In this document: positions 1 through 51,404 of the stretch, in pieces
Layout of the letters: each line of letters begins with the position of its first letter
How positions within the stretch are numbered: the stretch's first letter is position 1
DNA from: Apostichopus japonicus
Taxonomy: Eukaryota; Echinodermata; Holothuroidea; Aspidochirotida; Stichopodidae
DNA: 64,000 nt
Assembly (NCBI RefSeq): GCF_037975245.1
Contig: NC_092582.1
Location: 14,293,077 to 14,357,076, forward strand
Direction: 5' to 3'
Notes under the pieces: generated by a model
What the model was told of the DNA's origin: nothing
Databases searched by the model: none
What the model saw: the letters and a program-made list of their open reading frames with translations, nothing else
Made by a program: the position numbers and the translations under genes

Positions 1-101
1 ACCGGAAACCTCTGTCTTTCTTGTACAGGCCACGCTGCCTTAGAAGAATCAAGATTACTTTGGAGTATTGTCATCAAGACCACAACGCTTTTTAGTCTCA
101 C

Positions 102-16185
<16,084 letters not shown>

Positions 16186-19100
16186 TTTATACCTTAAACG
16201 TCCTCATCAGTTTACAGATCTGTTTAATATCAGACTTTCCTCATTTGCACGAGTCTGAAAATGAAAGTGAAATCCGTGCTACTTTTATCGTTAACGGAGC
16301 GTGTGTCGGCAATCGACATTGCCTTGTTAGGCTCAAAGCTATTCAATCGTTAACTTTCTCTTCAAAATGTAAACACGCACGTTTAGCCAAGTAATTATTT
16401 TTCTTCCTTATTGTTTGCTTTACCAAACGGTTCCCATACAGTTCCTGCATGTTGCATTCTGACCAGATAGAAATCTTTGCAATACTAATAGGGATTACAA
16501 CCATATAAAAGTTAACAAAATGTTGAAGATTTTACAGTCTTGTTTGAGGCCTAGGCCCCCACCCCCACAACTTTACAACTTAACATCTGGTTATTGGTAA
16601 CTTGTCACACCCACACACCAAAGTGTGTACAATTGCAACAATCCTCCTCTCTGGGGGTATTGACTTACAAATTGATGTAAATAACTAGATTTATTAGTCC
16701 ACTGTCGAACGGCCACCAAATCTGATCAGGTTGTCCGAACGGAAAAATCTGGTTTTCGCAAAGGATCAGACGACCATTTGAATTTGCCCGGAGCATATCC
16801 GTTACGAAACCGCCGTTTACTTACTACAAGCCGTAGACTGTAGGGGCCAATTTCCTTTAAAAAAAAGTTTGCAAAGTTCCATATTTAGCTTTATATTGTG
16901 CACTCCACGTTACAACAGGGAACAACAGCAAAAGTTGCAAAAGTAAAAAGCGTTTAGGTTGATTATAAAATGGCCCATTGACCAACTTTGATAAAGTTAT
17001 GTGATATTGCATGGAAAGTCGCAAAAATTTGACTGCCTTTCACTTCGTCAATAAAAGGTAACAATTGAAGATACAGTACAAGGAATGAGTCATCGGAGGA
17101 TGGCATCGCAAGAAGCTCTGCTAAATGGACATGTTGCTTAACAAGTGCAAATATGAGTATTGCTCCGTTTTTTGTAAATAGGGACCATACTTGTAATGTA
17201 TAGGGGGGCGTTGTGGTCAAGTGGTTAAGGCAGATGCCTGGTGATCTAAGGATTACAGGTTCGAGCCCTGGCCAGATCATTGCGTTGTGTCCATGGGCAA
17301 GGCACTTTATCTCCATTGCCTCTCTTCACCCAGGTGTATAAATGAGGACTTGCGAGGTAACTTGTAAATATAGTTGCGTGCGCCGGTTTGTGGCTGCACC
17401 CTATGGGAAGTCCCCCGGGGGACATGTGGTTGTGGTGCACTGTGGTGCCCCAGGAGAGATTGATTGAATTGCGCACACTCTGGTGTGTAGGTGTGACAAG
17501 TTACCAATGACCAAGGCTAAGTTGTCAAAGCGCTACGGTCTCGATGTAGCAGCGCTATATAAGTGTCTAATATACATGTTTTTCATAAGAAAACAATGTT
17601 GAGAGACTCCAAAGCTGCTACTGTGTGTACACAAAATTTGAACGCTACATTATTCCAGACAGTGTAAGTATGAACTTCATGTTAAATTGCTGAATGTACA
17701 GGTACAGTGTGTGATGGTTTCCTGTCAAACTGATCAATTTAAAGTAATTGTCAATAGAGTCCTTCCTTTAAGACCTGCGGTGAGGACAATCAGGTCGGGT
17801 ATCGGTCACAGAAACGTATATCACCAAAAAAATGATCACTGCGGAACGATACAAAGTGCAAGTGCTTACTTTAAACACACACAAAAAAATTATCTTGTCT
17901 TACGCAATACTTGGTGATGATTGGATTTGCCACGATCTGATGGTTCCATGATCTACTATATTCCACCCTCAAAGGGAAGATATTAGGTATCTTTGGGGGG
18001 GGGGGGTGGGCTGGGAGGATCAGTTTGTTAAATTTATCTACCACAATCTCAATGGGGAAGATAAACTTAGAGGTCAGAACTTAGAAAGTTAATAAATACT
18101 CTAAATCTAAGTCAAATGTTACATTAAATTTGTAGAAATCACAATTTTATGAATTGAAATGAAATGAATTGAATTACAAACAGTTGACGATTTGCTACTT
18201 ACTGTACATAGCAATAGTCTACTGAGCTCTGTAACCACAAACTACTATATAGATATATATGATAAGGGTGTACCAATCAGTAGGCCCTACATGTATTTGC
18301 AGATATCAATGCCTAACGTGGTCAAAAATCGTACAAAGCGAAATGTAAAAGTTACTGGTAGAAACATAACTGACATTTTTTCTGTGACTCATGAAATATA
18401 ATTTCTGCTAGAACAATTACCATTGTTAACTAGTACAAAACATTAAATTCAGATACCAACAGTAAGTTTCATTCATTTCTAGGCCAGGTCACTGTAAAGT
18501 TCAAGATGGCACTCGTCAGACTGTAAACTGTTGTCAGTACCATTCGGGTTTTAACGACCACAATCTCTGTGAAGAACCCCCTTGCCATAATAGACAGGTA
18601 CTGCAGCTCTGTACTATCCGGAACTTAACCACAGCAGCATTGTATTTGATCAAAGAAGTCATGGACAGTTAAAGTCCATAAATTGCCTTCTTTGTATAAT
18701 ATTCAAAGTAAACATTTCCAAAGAAAAGTTTGGCAATTGAACTCCCCCATATGTATATACCTGTACTACACTCATACTGTACTGTATTCACAACATATAT
18801 ATACAGCTCTAAAAATGTTGCATTCTCTTGCATTAATTTGAATCCAAAAGTCAATCAATCTTTAATTAATGAAGCAAGACACAGGGAATAGTTTTCAGTG
18901 TTCAAATTTTGTGTAAGAATTTATGAAGGAATCTGATTTTTGTCTTTCTCATTGAATACTAGAGTTCCTGAGTAGAAAACTGCTATACGTCTCTACAATT
19001 GTACTGTATATAGCATCTTAGACCAATTTGTATCTAGCAATTATGCGATGTGATACAGGATAAATTATGCCCTGATGATCTTGAAATTTTTACTTTCAAT

Positions 19101-21968
19101 GAAATGAGATTTATTAAAATGTTAAAAACTATAAACTATTGTATTTGCTTATTGCATTCTCTGACTACTGTTGACACTGATGTTATCTCTACTGCACACT
19201 GTGTTGAAAATGTAAATTACGTACCAGCATATTAAAGGCTGGGTTGTTTGCCTTTGATGTCAACCTATTTTAAATTTCAGAGTATGTGCATGTAAACACA
19301 TAAACAGTATTGGAACTACCATATGTAGTCCTAATCAAATGAAATCAAAAAGCATTTACTTGGCAAACAGATGTCAATTGCTGATTGCTAACAACTTCAA
19401 TACTGTAGCTCAGTAGACAGACACGGTGATTTGAAAAGAATAAGGTAAGACAAGAACCTTGGGCTTCATGTGTAAAACAGTTTGGGCAACCAGCTACGCA
19501 CTGTTAAACAACAGGATTATCTTTCACTACTGAAGGTTACATTCACGATGTGTGGTGTAAAGTCCCTTAACAATAGCTAAAGATTCACTAAACATTGAAA
19601 ATAACAGCCTGTTCGTTTCCATATTCTCTTCTTGCATAGATTAATTTGGGCAACCAGCTTCTCCCTACATACCGTTTACAAGAAGATTATCTTTCACTAC
19701 TGAGTTGCAACTTGAGTGTGCTCTATTAAATAACTGACCACGGAAATTCCAATTGTCTGTACGCAAAACAATGGCACCCGAGAAAATACCATAACATGTA
19801 GAATACCTCTCCTTCATACCACAAATTCACTGCCAAAAGTGAGCAATCAGGTCTTTGGTTATATTTAATAATCAAGTTTACAGTACATACCACAAGTTTT
19901 TGCCTGTTTTAAACAAATATTTCGGACACAAAGCAGTACGTTGCAAATTTGGTTAAAGGCTTATCTATCATATGTAGCATAATAGTTCAATGTTAGGAAA
20001 GAAGTATTTACCTTAAGTTTGAAATTTTATGAAAATGTCTGTTTGGTGGTAGTAAACATGAGGGATAGTCAAAAGTCTTTGTAATAGATTAACACTAAAG
20101 CATATTCTACATGAAATCAGTTTCAAGAATAATATTACATTTCCCATCAGTTCTCTGAACAAGTTTAGGGCCCCATTGGAAATGGGCCGACGTCCTGTCA
20201 GCCTAATGGGTTTAGCTCTTGTTACTCTTTTTGTTCTTTTCATATCCGTCCTATTCGTCTATTATATGTCTTTGTAATATTTTTGTATTTTGAACAATCT
20301 GAGTGTGAATAAAACAAACAAACAAAGAAACAAGTTTGGTTATTGTTCGACCACAAATTTTTAAAGATTTTTAACACTGAAGTGTATGTTAACTGCCAAT
20401 ACAGCCTCCTTGAAGACTTATGATAAAATATTGCACATATACACAGTACTGTCCAGTGTACTACTTTACGAAATAGGAATGTTTTTTGAGACCTTTTTTT
20501 ACTTGTGTGCATATGCCTTGTTTAAATGGCAAATTTATGTGTAAAATTTGATTATGGAATTTGTTCTCCACAAATTCCTAGAAATGCTACGTCTTTTAAT
20601 GGAAATGTGATTTCCGTTAACGGTGAAAGTTACACTCCTTTGTTTTGCAGAAGTGGCAACACTAGTATAAATATCATTAAAATGAAGGCAGTATTTCTGA
20701 CTAGGTTCATTAAAAAGAAGGGAATTGCAAACAAGGACGGTACTACATAATGTAACCAAGCAAAGTAAATCATTTGATAGTAGAGCTGCAATTCTGTAAC
20801 CAACCGAAAATAGTAGATTTACTCAATGACATTGCTAATAAGTCCTGCTAAGAACTCATCCATTGAAAATATACTAGTACAACTACAAGAAAAGTGGGCA
20901 TTCACAACTATAAATGTGCAAAAATTATTTTCATCTGCTTGGCCATTCCCAGAACCCTGCTAGCTGGAACAACGGTGTAAAACTACCTTTCCTTCTGCAA
21001 GATACTGTACCATCTTCTAACAGTAATGATTCATGATAAGAAGTCATGAGAATTAGTAACAGAGAATATGTTGACTCAGGTTTTGGAATTTTTTTAACCT
21101 TCTTCTGTGCCTCCTTCTAATACCACACTGTGAAATCTATGCAGCTACTGTACTGTACAGCAGAACCAAAGGAGTCAATGGCATTTACACCCAACAGCTT
21201 AACATTACCAACTTAAGTTTAAAGGTAGTAATGGGGCTCTGTTTTTGTCTAAGTTTGGCATAAAGGCCTAGTTATTTTAGTGCTCATATAGGTATCTACA
21301 GTATATGACTGGCGTATAACATTTGACCTTTCACTAAAAGTCAAACTACTGTCGGCTATGACTAGGCTAAAGCTAAGCATTAAATAGTTAACTTAGACCT
21401 AACAATTAACCGGCATAGGTCTAGCCTAGGCTAAGTTAAACTCCTGAGTCTGATTTAGTTAGGCATAGCCTAGGCCTATGCTAATAGGTTGTAAAACTAA
21501 GTTACTTACGGTTAAATACAGATGTGGGCGAAGAGCATGCCAAGGTTTAGTTCATTGTCAACTATCTCTAAGATGTTGAACCAATCGAAACTAAAACATG
21601 GACATGATGTACAGTCATTGAAATGGTGAAACCAGGGCGAAGTTCTTACTCAATTACATTGAGATATTGCATGTACAGTACCTACAGTGCAAGTGCCTAC
21701 ACTAGGTACGGTGCCTACGTTACCTGGACTTTTTTAATTTTACTGTTCTCCGTGTGTGTCGTGATTTTGGATTACGCAATACTGGTTAAAGGTCGTAATT
21801 CGTGAAACACGTGACTGTCCTCCTGCGTACACGTTTGATACGGTACTAATTTCATATCTTCCATTGCTTGAAACCGGTGTTGTCGACGAAGAAACAATCG
21901 AAAGTCAAACATGAATATGATGATACTTCAATTACATTGAAATATTGCATGTCCGTAGCTGGGCTTTC
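16186..21968. other. Spacer upstream of copy B
   Basis: AT-rich sequence with no open frame I recognise. It should contain the copy B promoter and any 5' UTR, but I see no clear TATA or initiator. It holds one full SINE (17198-17585) and a reverse fragment of the same SINE near 16590-16650. Confidence 0.5.
17198..17585 (+). mobile_element. Long tRNA-derived SINE
   Basis: Begins with a tRNA-like head with A-box TGGTCAAGTGGTTAAGGC and B-box GGTTCGAGCCC. A body with GGGCAAGGCACTTTATCTCC and CCCAGGTGTATAAATGAGGA follows, with GCGCTATATAAGTGT at the end. This is the layout of widespread invertebrate long SINEs. No coding capacity. Head fragments recur at 35283-35375. Confidence 0.75.
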
Positions 21969-22329
21969 TTAAAGAGGCCATGACACGAAAAATCCAACTC
22001 ATCGAGAGTAACCTCCTCTGAATCTATGAGAAAATCTATGTTCAAAACTATCCTCAACACCTTGAAAACCTCAAGGACTAATTAGTAATTAACGTTTTAA
22101 TAATCGCATCCGAAAATAGATACCTGAGAATGCGATTTCACAACAAGACAATGATGACGTCATGTTAGGAACACACGTGCAAAGCTCAGGCATGTATCGG
22201 ATGCGCGACGATCATATCGTTCCATATACAGTACACGCACATTTACACTGAGAGAACAACCACTGTATTACGCTATATCGTTAGAAATTTCAAGTTTGTT
22301 TTACAACTGTTGTAAACTATCCGAGAGAA

Positions 22330-22540
22330 ATGCCGGTCCGTTGTGTTGTTGGGGCTGCATAAATATCATTACCCATGCAATTAGCCTTCATCCATGGCTG
22401 AAGGACGAAAAAAAACACGGCGATTATGACCAAGTTAGTGCACAACACCAGCGCCGATTTCACTGGGCCTAGCCAGTATGCAGTTCGAATGAAGCGAACA
22501 CTTCACGGAAGCATACTACGATCCCTCCTTTTTGTTATGA
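22330..22540 (+). pseudogene. THAP-domain remnant
   Basis: MPVRCVVG is followed, after a one-base shift in a G run, by a Gly-Cys, then SLHPWLKDEKKHGDYDQV and QRRFHW, a stop, and after another shift SEHFTEAYYDP. This is the order of a THAP C2CH finger (C-x-C, SLH-FP-D, W, SEHF). At least two frameshifts and stops mean it is not functional. Confidence 0.65.
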
Positions 22541-24539
22541 AATAAAACAAATGGACTTTAACGGTTCGACATAAAAGAGTCATTCTTCTGTCAAGTAATC
22601 CACAAAAAACTACTCTGAAGACCAGATCGGGGAACAGGAAACCTCCAATGGGGCAAGTGGCGATCCTTAGGAGGTAGCGCGCCGAGCACTAGTAGTACTA
22701 TAGTATGGTTCCCCTATAGTATTAGCGTTACTACACTGAAGTCGCAATAGACGAAGAGATTTTACTGTATCATCTAAATTAACACCCCCTTCATTGCTCT
22801 ATTGTATACTAATAAGCTATGAGGTTAGCTTCAGAGGCGATGGGTTACATCTTCTTGTGAACAAATCTCAGTGCCCCAATTTATTTCTGGAATATGCTGG
22901 ATCAGTTAATTATAGCAATAATTTCTTATGCCTATTCCAGGAAAACCATTTATTATGTTGTGGAGGGAGTGGGGGTAATGGGGATGGGTCAAAATAGGTA
23001 GGTAAAAAGATTTTATTCCAAAGGTTGTTTAATTAAATCTCAAAGCGATTTATTTTAAAGTCACAGAGCCAAAAATTCACACAACATAGTTCAAGTGTTA
23101 AATCATTGAACAAAATTTATTCAATATCAGTTCTAGACAGTCATTCTGGACAATCTGAACTAACATTAACAACAATCATTGTATTATATGACATAAAAGT
23201 AAAACTGTACTTTCCATAAACATTATCATTCTTAAATTACACTAATGTAATTTGTGACATCAAAGGAGGTTAAAAGAAAACAACTTACATGATTTTTTTT
23301 GCTTTAAGCCTACAAAGCAGTTGCATGTCCATCACTATCAATCGTTGTTGTGACAAATTAATTAGAATAATCCAGAAGCAAATACAATACAGGGTTATTT
23401 AAACCAAGAAACACTGCACGACGCAACTCACATGCAAAAATGTTACCCACGCACGACGACACGTACAACACTGATGGGCAATGTGAAACACAGCATCACA
23501 CGCATTAAAACAATCGAAGACCATTAACAGGGTGTACTGCTGAGTTTTTGAAGAAAGACTACAAAACAAACCAACTGCTGCTGAAGAAACAGTCTAAACA
23601 TTCAAGGGTTCTGCTGCCTCCATTGGTCTTTATTATGACTTTTCTGTCAAATATCATTGGTGATATGGTTATTTTGGCTTCCAGATTAAAGGTACGAATC
23701 AAACGAGGTAAATGCCCCTAAAAAGGTCAATGCCCGTTCCCTTATGCACATATTATATGACATCACGGTCATGCCAATACTTGTGTCCAAATGCTTCAAA
23801 ACATGCCTTTTCTTTTATTGTTGATGTTGGGTCTGGAAAATAACCTTTTCATCCTGAATTAAAAGTCTTGAATTTCAATATATCAACACTGAGGGAACCC
23901 TGACGGATTGATAATCCAACACAATCGTAGTTTAGAAAGGCTTCCTATACAATGAGTTTTCTCCTGGCAACTTGAATCCAGTGTAATGACCATTGGCTGG
24001 AAAATCACTTCTGATCCTTTGGACTGCACATGATGGTAGCACAACCCTGACGTGTCTTGCTAGGAACCCCAAGTATCATTGAACCTGTTGACTGTAGGCT
24101 ATGTATCTGTACTGCCTGGGAAAAAATTTATGAAAGTTCAAAATGTATTAATGTTGGCCATGATGTCCACAATAACAAGCAGGCACACAATGTACAGTTA
24201 TGGTTACATTTGTTGTGATTTTACACCTTCCATGTATCATGAAACATTCTTTTGTTTCAGAAAATTGATTTGCAAAACTCCAGGCCAAAGTACTAGCCAA
24301 GTAATAATGAGTATGAAATAACACATATGCCTACCTAGCATGGCTGCATAATGCAACTTACATCCCCGAGCCAAACTTTCAGTATGCAACCAACCCTACT
24401 AGTACTACACACTCTACATATGGGTTGTAAGTTACCGTAACACAACGCACAATACGGTTTAGGGTGTTCCGCGAATTCCAACAACACATGCACAAAATGG
24501 ACTGGATTTTGTTTTTAAATGCTTCGTTAATAAATTCTT

Positions 24540-24816
24540 ACCACGTTGTATGTTCCTTGCAATGGTTTCGAACGGATTTCTTCTTCGATATGTTGTGGAG
24601 CTTCAATTTCGGCTCGTTTAACAGGCTCGAACTGATACGGTTCTAACACCTCCGCTCCACCCTCAGCGTTCGGTTCAATATTGGAATGATCATCGCCTTC
24701 ACTCTCTGCTTCGAATATGAGAAAGGGCACTCTAATTATAGCCCAATTTCACTGCCTAGTGAAGAACCATTATCACTTTGAACTTCGGTTGCCGCATTTG
24801 GCTCTGGATCCGCCAT
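24540..24816 (-). pseudogene. Acidic ORF remnant with PYQFEP motif inside the transposon
   Basis: ATG at 24816 reads MADPEPNAATEVQSDNGSSL and stops after 26 codons. In another frame the text continues ESEGDDHSNIEPNAEGG, VLEPYQFEPVKRAE and ends at a possible GTAAGA donor. PYQFEP followed by charged text resembles invertebrate proteins annotated as P2X7-like, but no cysteine-rich domain was found downstream, so the identity is tentative. Confidence 0.4.
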
Positions 24817-25243
24817 TTCACAGGAAATTTTGATTTGATATCGCACTTGTGATCGGTGTTTTGTTTAGTAACTACTAGTGGTATGTGTACTTGTCTACTG
24901 TGTACGTGAATGGTACCGTAGCAGCGACAACAAATATGTGTTCAAAACGTGACGTCACATGACGTCATGCGAATCGGAAAATTTTCGAGTAAACAAAGTT
25001 TCAAACGCCGAAAAGGGTAAATTCATTCTCAATTTTCGACTTGAAAAATCAAGTTTTAAACTGGCAGATTGGTTGATACATGTTTTAGAGAACATTCTTT
25101 GATGGATCCCAAAAATATAGGACTTTGAAATTTTCGTGTCATGGCCACTTTAACTTTTAACCTACAGACTAAATCATCATTGTAATGTGGTCTCGGCAAA
25201 GTTATTTCTCGCCAAACGCTACCCATCACGGGATAGCTGACAC

Positions 25244-25607
25244 AGGGTGTGAAGACTCGCGCAAAACGGAACGTCTAATGCCGGTCATCTGACCTAGTTT
25301 CGTATGAGGTGTAACAAAAGTGTTAGACACCACCATCGTTCCCAGAAAATACACACACAGCTTGCTACCATCGGTAATTAGACACTAGTGTACAGGCAGT
25401 ACATACAGCTGCGGTCAATACCCACAGCACAGTGTAGAAACAATACAGCGGTTGACATCTCAGGTCCAGCTAAAGATAACAAGGTATCACGTTTCATTAC
25501 TGTACTGTCTGCATTTTGTAGCGACACGAACAAAACGTCACTTGCAAGCAACGGAAAGTTAACTTTTTCAGATGGCCGCACGCGGTTTGGGGCGATTCTT
25601 CATGGCA
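25244..25607. mobile_element. TTAA-type MITE, copy 1 (degenerate ends)
   Basis: Shares almost its full length with the copies at 33544 and 45640, including GGTGTGAAGACTCGC at the left and GTTTGGGGCGA at the right; the terminal TTAA is lost. Confidence 0.75.
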
Positions 25608-26117
25608 CCTTCAATTTTCCGTATCATGACCATGCAGATTTTAAGCTACGAGAGCCCGGAGTTTCGTCACTTATAAACAAATCACTTTAATGGGTCAGTA
25701 GTAAACAATTTTCATACACTGCATTTGGAAGGCCTTAGGTGGTCTAAAACTGCCTCAGTTCCCAAAATTGTTGCACCGACATCTATACTTCCATTCACCC
25801 TTCTCAACATTCACAACCACAGCAACAAGCCAGATCCAGGCATTGCTTGGTTGGAAGAAGGACAATTGAAGAGAGTCACGTGATCCAGGAATGAATTGAA
25901 TAGTATGAGTTTTGACGTGCATGCAAAGTGACAAAAGATTATACATGTCTTTTGTGATGCCAATTTAAAATTTAAAATTTACGCAAGCGGAATACCAATT
26001 GTAGGTTTATAAACATGTCACGAAAAGAATGGACAAGGACAAACACATGTTTTCCTCCCCCCCCCCATCCACCCCGACCCCGCATGTGAATGGCGCTGTA
26101 TAACCTACCGGTCGCGG

Positions 26118-26475
26118 CAGTGGCGTAGGAAGGTACTTTTGAGTGGGGGGGCTGAAAACTGATGGCCGGCCTGGGGGAGGGGTCTAAGGGGAGGGGGTGC
26201 CCCCTCCACTTTGGAATTTTTTGCATTTCCAGGTGGTCTCAGATGCAATTTGGTGCAATATAGCACACTTCAACTCCCACTCCATTTTGTAAAGAATTTC
26301 ACCTGGCCTTAAATGCAATTTGGTGCTCCAAATGAGATTTTTTTCTCATTTGGAAATGAAAAAGGGGTTTTCTGACTTGCGGAGCGGGGGGCGGAATGAT
26401 ACTTCCGCCCCCCCATATTTTTCACTGGGGGGCTGGCGCCCCCCCCCCCCAGCCCCCCCGGTTCCTACGCCCTTG
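26118..26475. mobile_element. hAT-type MITE with perfect 8-bp target duplication
   Basis: Left end CAGTGGCGTAGGAA, right end inverted CAAGGGCGTAGGAA. Flanked on both sides by GGTCGCGG (26110-26117 and 26476-26483). TIRs starting CAG/CAA-GGCGTA with 8-bp duplications are hAT hallmarks. About 358 bp, no coding capacity. Confidence 0.8.
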
Positions 26476-27068
26476 GGTCGCGGTATGTTATGTTGCGGCT
26501 GCTTTTATCATTATCATTACCCAACATCCATACGAAGGCAGTATATATCATAATGCATTACCAACCTTGATTTAAACTCGTTGAGGAAACGACTGAAATA
26601 CGTAACCTATGCCAATCTTTTACCATTGTTAAACTCGACGCCAACCTATTATCGAATGATCTAGTACAAACTAAAACACCGGTGAATTGGACATGATTCA
26701 CCCCTTTAATTTCGTTATTTTATTCATAACGTCTGTGTTATTAAAAGCCCCTGGGTATCAACTTGTGACTCCTGTATACAGTCAGACGGATGTAAGTTGT
26801 GATTATTGGCGAAAGAGACCGTTCGTAAGGTGATTATGACAACAATTAAAGTTGCACGAAGTCCTTATTTTGTTTCAGCTTTGATCAAACTATGACCTCA
26901 CATTTGTAATAGAGAAAGTAAACTGGTTAAGTCTTAGGAATAACCGTGCAGGAAAATGCTACATTTGGCCAAATGATTAAAAACGTATTATCTAGTGTAC
27001 TGGATTGCCCATAATTAAACACAACCTTGCAAAAACAAAACAAAAAGTGCATTAAGTGAGCGATAACA

Positions 27069-27074
27069 TTTATT
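27069..27074 (-). terminator. Candidate polyadenylation signal for copy A
   Basis: AATAAA on the minus strand about 440 nt downstream of the copy A stop codon. Motif match only; simple AT-rich sequence makes chance hits common. Confidence 0.25.
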
Positions 27075-27510
27075 TATATATTCATCTGGACCAGTGAGGG
27101 TGAGAACAATGGTCTGAATTAAAAAATTAATAAACGGTTAAGGGATTTTTTTTGGGGGGGGGGCGGGGGGAATAGTCTTGAACGCTTGAAAGTTTTGTGT
27201 AACATTTAAAACTGAGTATATATCTTCATCAAGGTGAACATTATCTTAGTATTAATTGAAGCCTTTGATTCTTTGTTCAGTTGATATAGCCAGGAGTTAT
27301 TATTATTGTCTCCTTGTTTTCAAGTTCCAGTTTTTGATCTTCATCCTCCATCCTCCTGGCCGCTGTCCCTTGGCAGGGTTGTCGAATCATCCGCCTCCTG
27401 GTATTCAATCTCTTTATCTTTCTCTTCATCCTCTCCTAATTCTATTCATCCTCTCCTAATCTGTTTGCGCTCGTGATTTTCATTTGCGTCCTCCCCTTAA
27501 TCCAATTCGG

Positions 27511-48943
<21,433 letters not shown>

Positions 48944-51404
48944 TCTGTTCCAAAACTTTGTCTGGTCTTCTATATAAATTAGTACTAAAGTATGCCAAAG
49001 AGTACTTCGAATCACCTTACATATTACAGATATACTCTATATGGTGCATGGTTATACCGATGTATGCTTATATATACGGTGTTTCACATAGCAACTCGAC
49101 CGTATAACCTCACGTCAACAATTCCATTGTTGCTTGGTCACACCGTGTACCACCACAGCAGATGCATATGCTACTACTGTATACAATACTATTGTACTGT
49201 AATGTTAAAAATAAAACATATCTGTTATGATGATATATCATTGTAGAATGTAATAATACATGCAACAATATTATTGTGGATGTTTTATATTATATTGTTA
49301 TGATAAAATATTATGTTATGATACTATGTGAATCGGGTGACCGCTAACGGTACTATGTTAACATATATTGTACAAAGCGACAGTCCGATAAGCAACAGTC
49401 CGAGCATTCCTTGCATTGATTACTCAAATGAACCGTGGGTATCCTTTGACTGAGATTCTCACCAAAAAGTCAGTCAATATTTCTTGTAAATAAACTTAAA
49501 CAGTCGTCTTGAACAGAACTCACTTATTAACAAAAAGAAGCCCATATGTTCAGTTTTACCAACGCAATATCATTGCTTCCGTGAATAGCACAGGGTTTTG
49601 ACATTGACAAAACTGGTTTTTAAAAATTTCTCAGGAACTATCAGTTTGCCGTTATACAATATACTTAATACTTCACTCGTTTGCTTCGTTAACTTCGTGT
49701 ATTGTTCAGGACACAAACGGTGTGATGACTCTTTGTTCTCGATCACAATGCTTGCACGTAGGCCTGTAGATATGGTCATCGATAATGGTATCTGTAGGTT
49801 AATGCCATTACCAACCAATTTACAACGTCTTTTTGCACGAACAGGAATATTTGCATAACGTCAGTCACCGGCAAGGAAGAAATACACTCCGCAAGTTATC
49901 CCCGTGATCGTCTGGCCGGACCCTCCTGGGCCTTCGTTCTAAAAGGCGAAAGTGGTCCATCCAATGATGAAATAAGACTGAAATGATTTTTCGTAAAGAA
50001 GCTTAATGACTTTAGTTGCAAAATTTTCCTAGAGGCAGAGTTTTCCTTGCAATAAAATTGCAATTAACCAAACTAAGACACCCGTTTTGATCTTTTCCTT
50101 ACCACCAAATGAATGTAATTTAGTGAGTAATTAATGAGTGTGATTCAATCCTCATCATTTCGTCAGATGGACACTTTTTCATAAAGAGTAAAACTTCAAA
50201 TTTCGTCTTTTGTTTTGTTTTGTTTGTTTGTTTTTTTTTTGGGGGGGGGGGTTGTTTCAATATTTCAAATGAAACTTGACGAAACAAACTGTTTGTTGAC
50301 AAACTAATTGTCTAATGAGTTATACTTTGTTTCGGGATTTTACTTTGGACTAGCATTGAAATATTTATACATTTCCACTCCAACATCTGTTTTAAAGTGA
50401 ACCCCTACGTTGCATAAATACCTGTTCTTATTACTTTCTTTGTTTCCTATGAGCAGGCTATAACTCTATTGGTCATATTTGGACGGTGGTTACCAATATA
50501 AGTTCACTAAGAATATTGTTTCATATATTTTTATTAATCGGTCGTCGTGTTCCCATCCAATTGATTCAAAGGATGTTTCATCTATACTGTGAAATTTTGA
50601 GATAACTGATAAATAGCGTTTGTGTATGTGTGTGTGAATGTGCAATGCTTTTACGTTTGTCGGTGACTGAAAATGGATAGCGAATAGTTCGGAATGAATA
50701 CTTCAAATTGAGGATGTTTCCCAATTTAAAATTGTTAAACGTATCACTGACATCGTCAAATTTAAAGGGTAAAATACTCTCATGTCTTCAGGGTCGCCCA
50801 ACTCACATTTTTGTAAGAAATGATTTTTAGCGTCCAACGTTTCGAAGATAATAACGAAGGAGCGACACAAAGGTTTGCTCACGTGATCAAAGTTTATAAA
50901 CAACTTATGACGTCTATTTAACTTTTTGGAATCAATTCACATTGATAAAGAGTTAGTTCATATATTTTTCCCGTTGCCATAGCAATAAGACCTTTCCATC
51001 ACTATCGGTTGGTTTTTACCTATTTTCGACCTTGAAATAAGAGAAGATCTTCACTCTCTTTCAGTTTTCGATGGAGCGAATGTTTTAAATGTGAATTGAT
51101 ATTGAGGCGTGTACCTTACATCAGCTTCTTGACTCCAGTCCGTTGAATTAGCCTTGAACGAGCATATTATTAGGTCAAATCGGTTCTTTTTTTAAGAAAC
51201 TTCATAAATAGAGCTTGGTCAGACAAACCAAACAACTTAACTGATCCACTCTCCAGTCTCAACCCAAGTCCCACTTCATCGAAACCGGTAAGCTGTTAAT
51301 CCAGGAAGCAGACTGTTGTTGACCATTATTACCCTCAAGAGATCAGCTAGATTCTTGCCATAATGTTCTAGTTTCATTCATTCTTTCCTTTAAAGAGTTT
51401 GTGT

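Larger units (their letters stand above)
21969..25153. mobile_element. Decayed 3.2-kb DNA transposon with TTAA ends (Kolobok-like)
   Basis: Left end TTAAAGAGGCCATGACACGA and right end, on the other strand, TTAAAGTGGCCATGACACGA: one mismatch in at least 20 bp, with TTAA on both outer edges. Inside lie a THAP-like zinc-finger remnant (+ strand) and an acidic open frame (- strand). TTAA target sites plus a THAP domain are features of the Kolobok superfamily; piggyBac also uses TTAA but lacks THAP. Family assignment is inference. Confidence 0.7.

Noticed and set aside
20150-20330. Possible retroelement 3' end before an ACAAACAAACAAAG stretch
   Set aside because: No reverse transcriptase or other domain could be read nearby.
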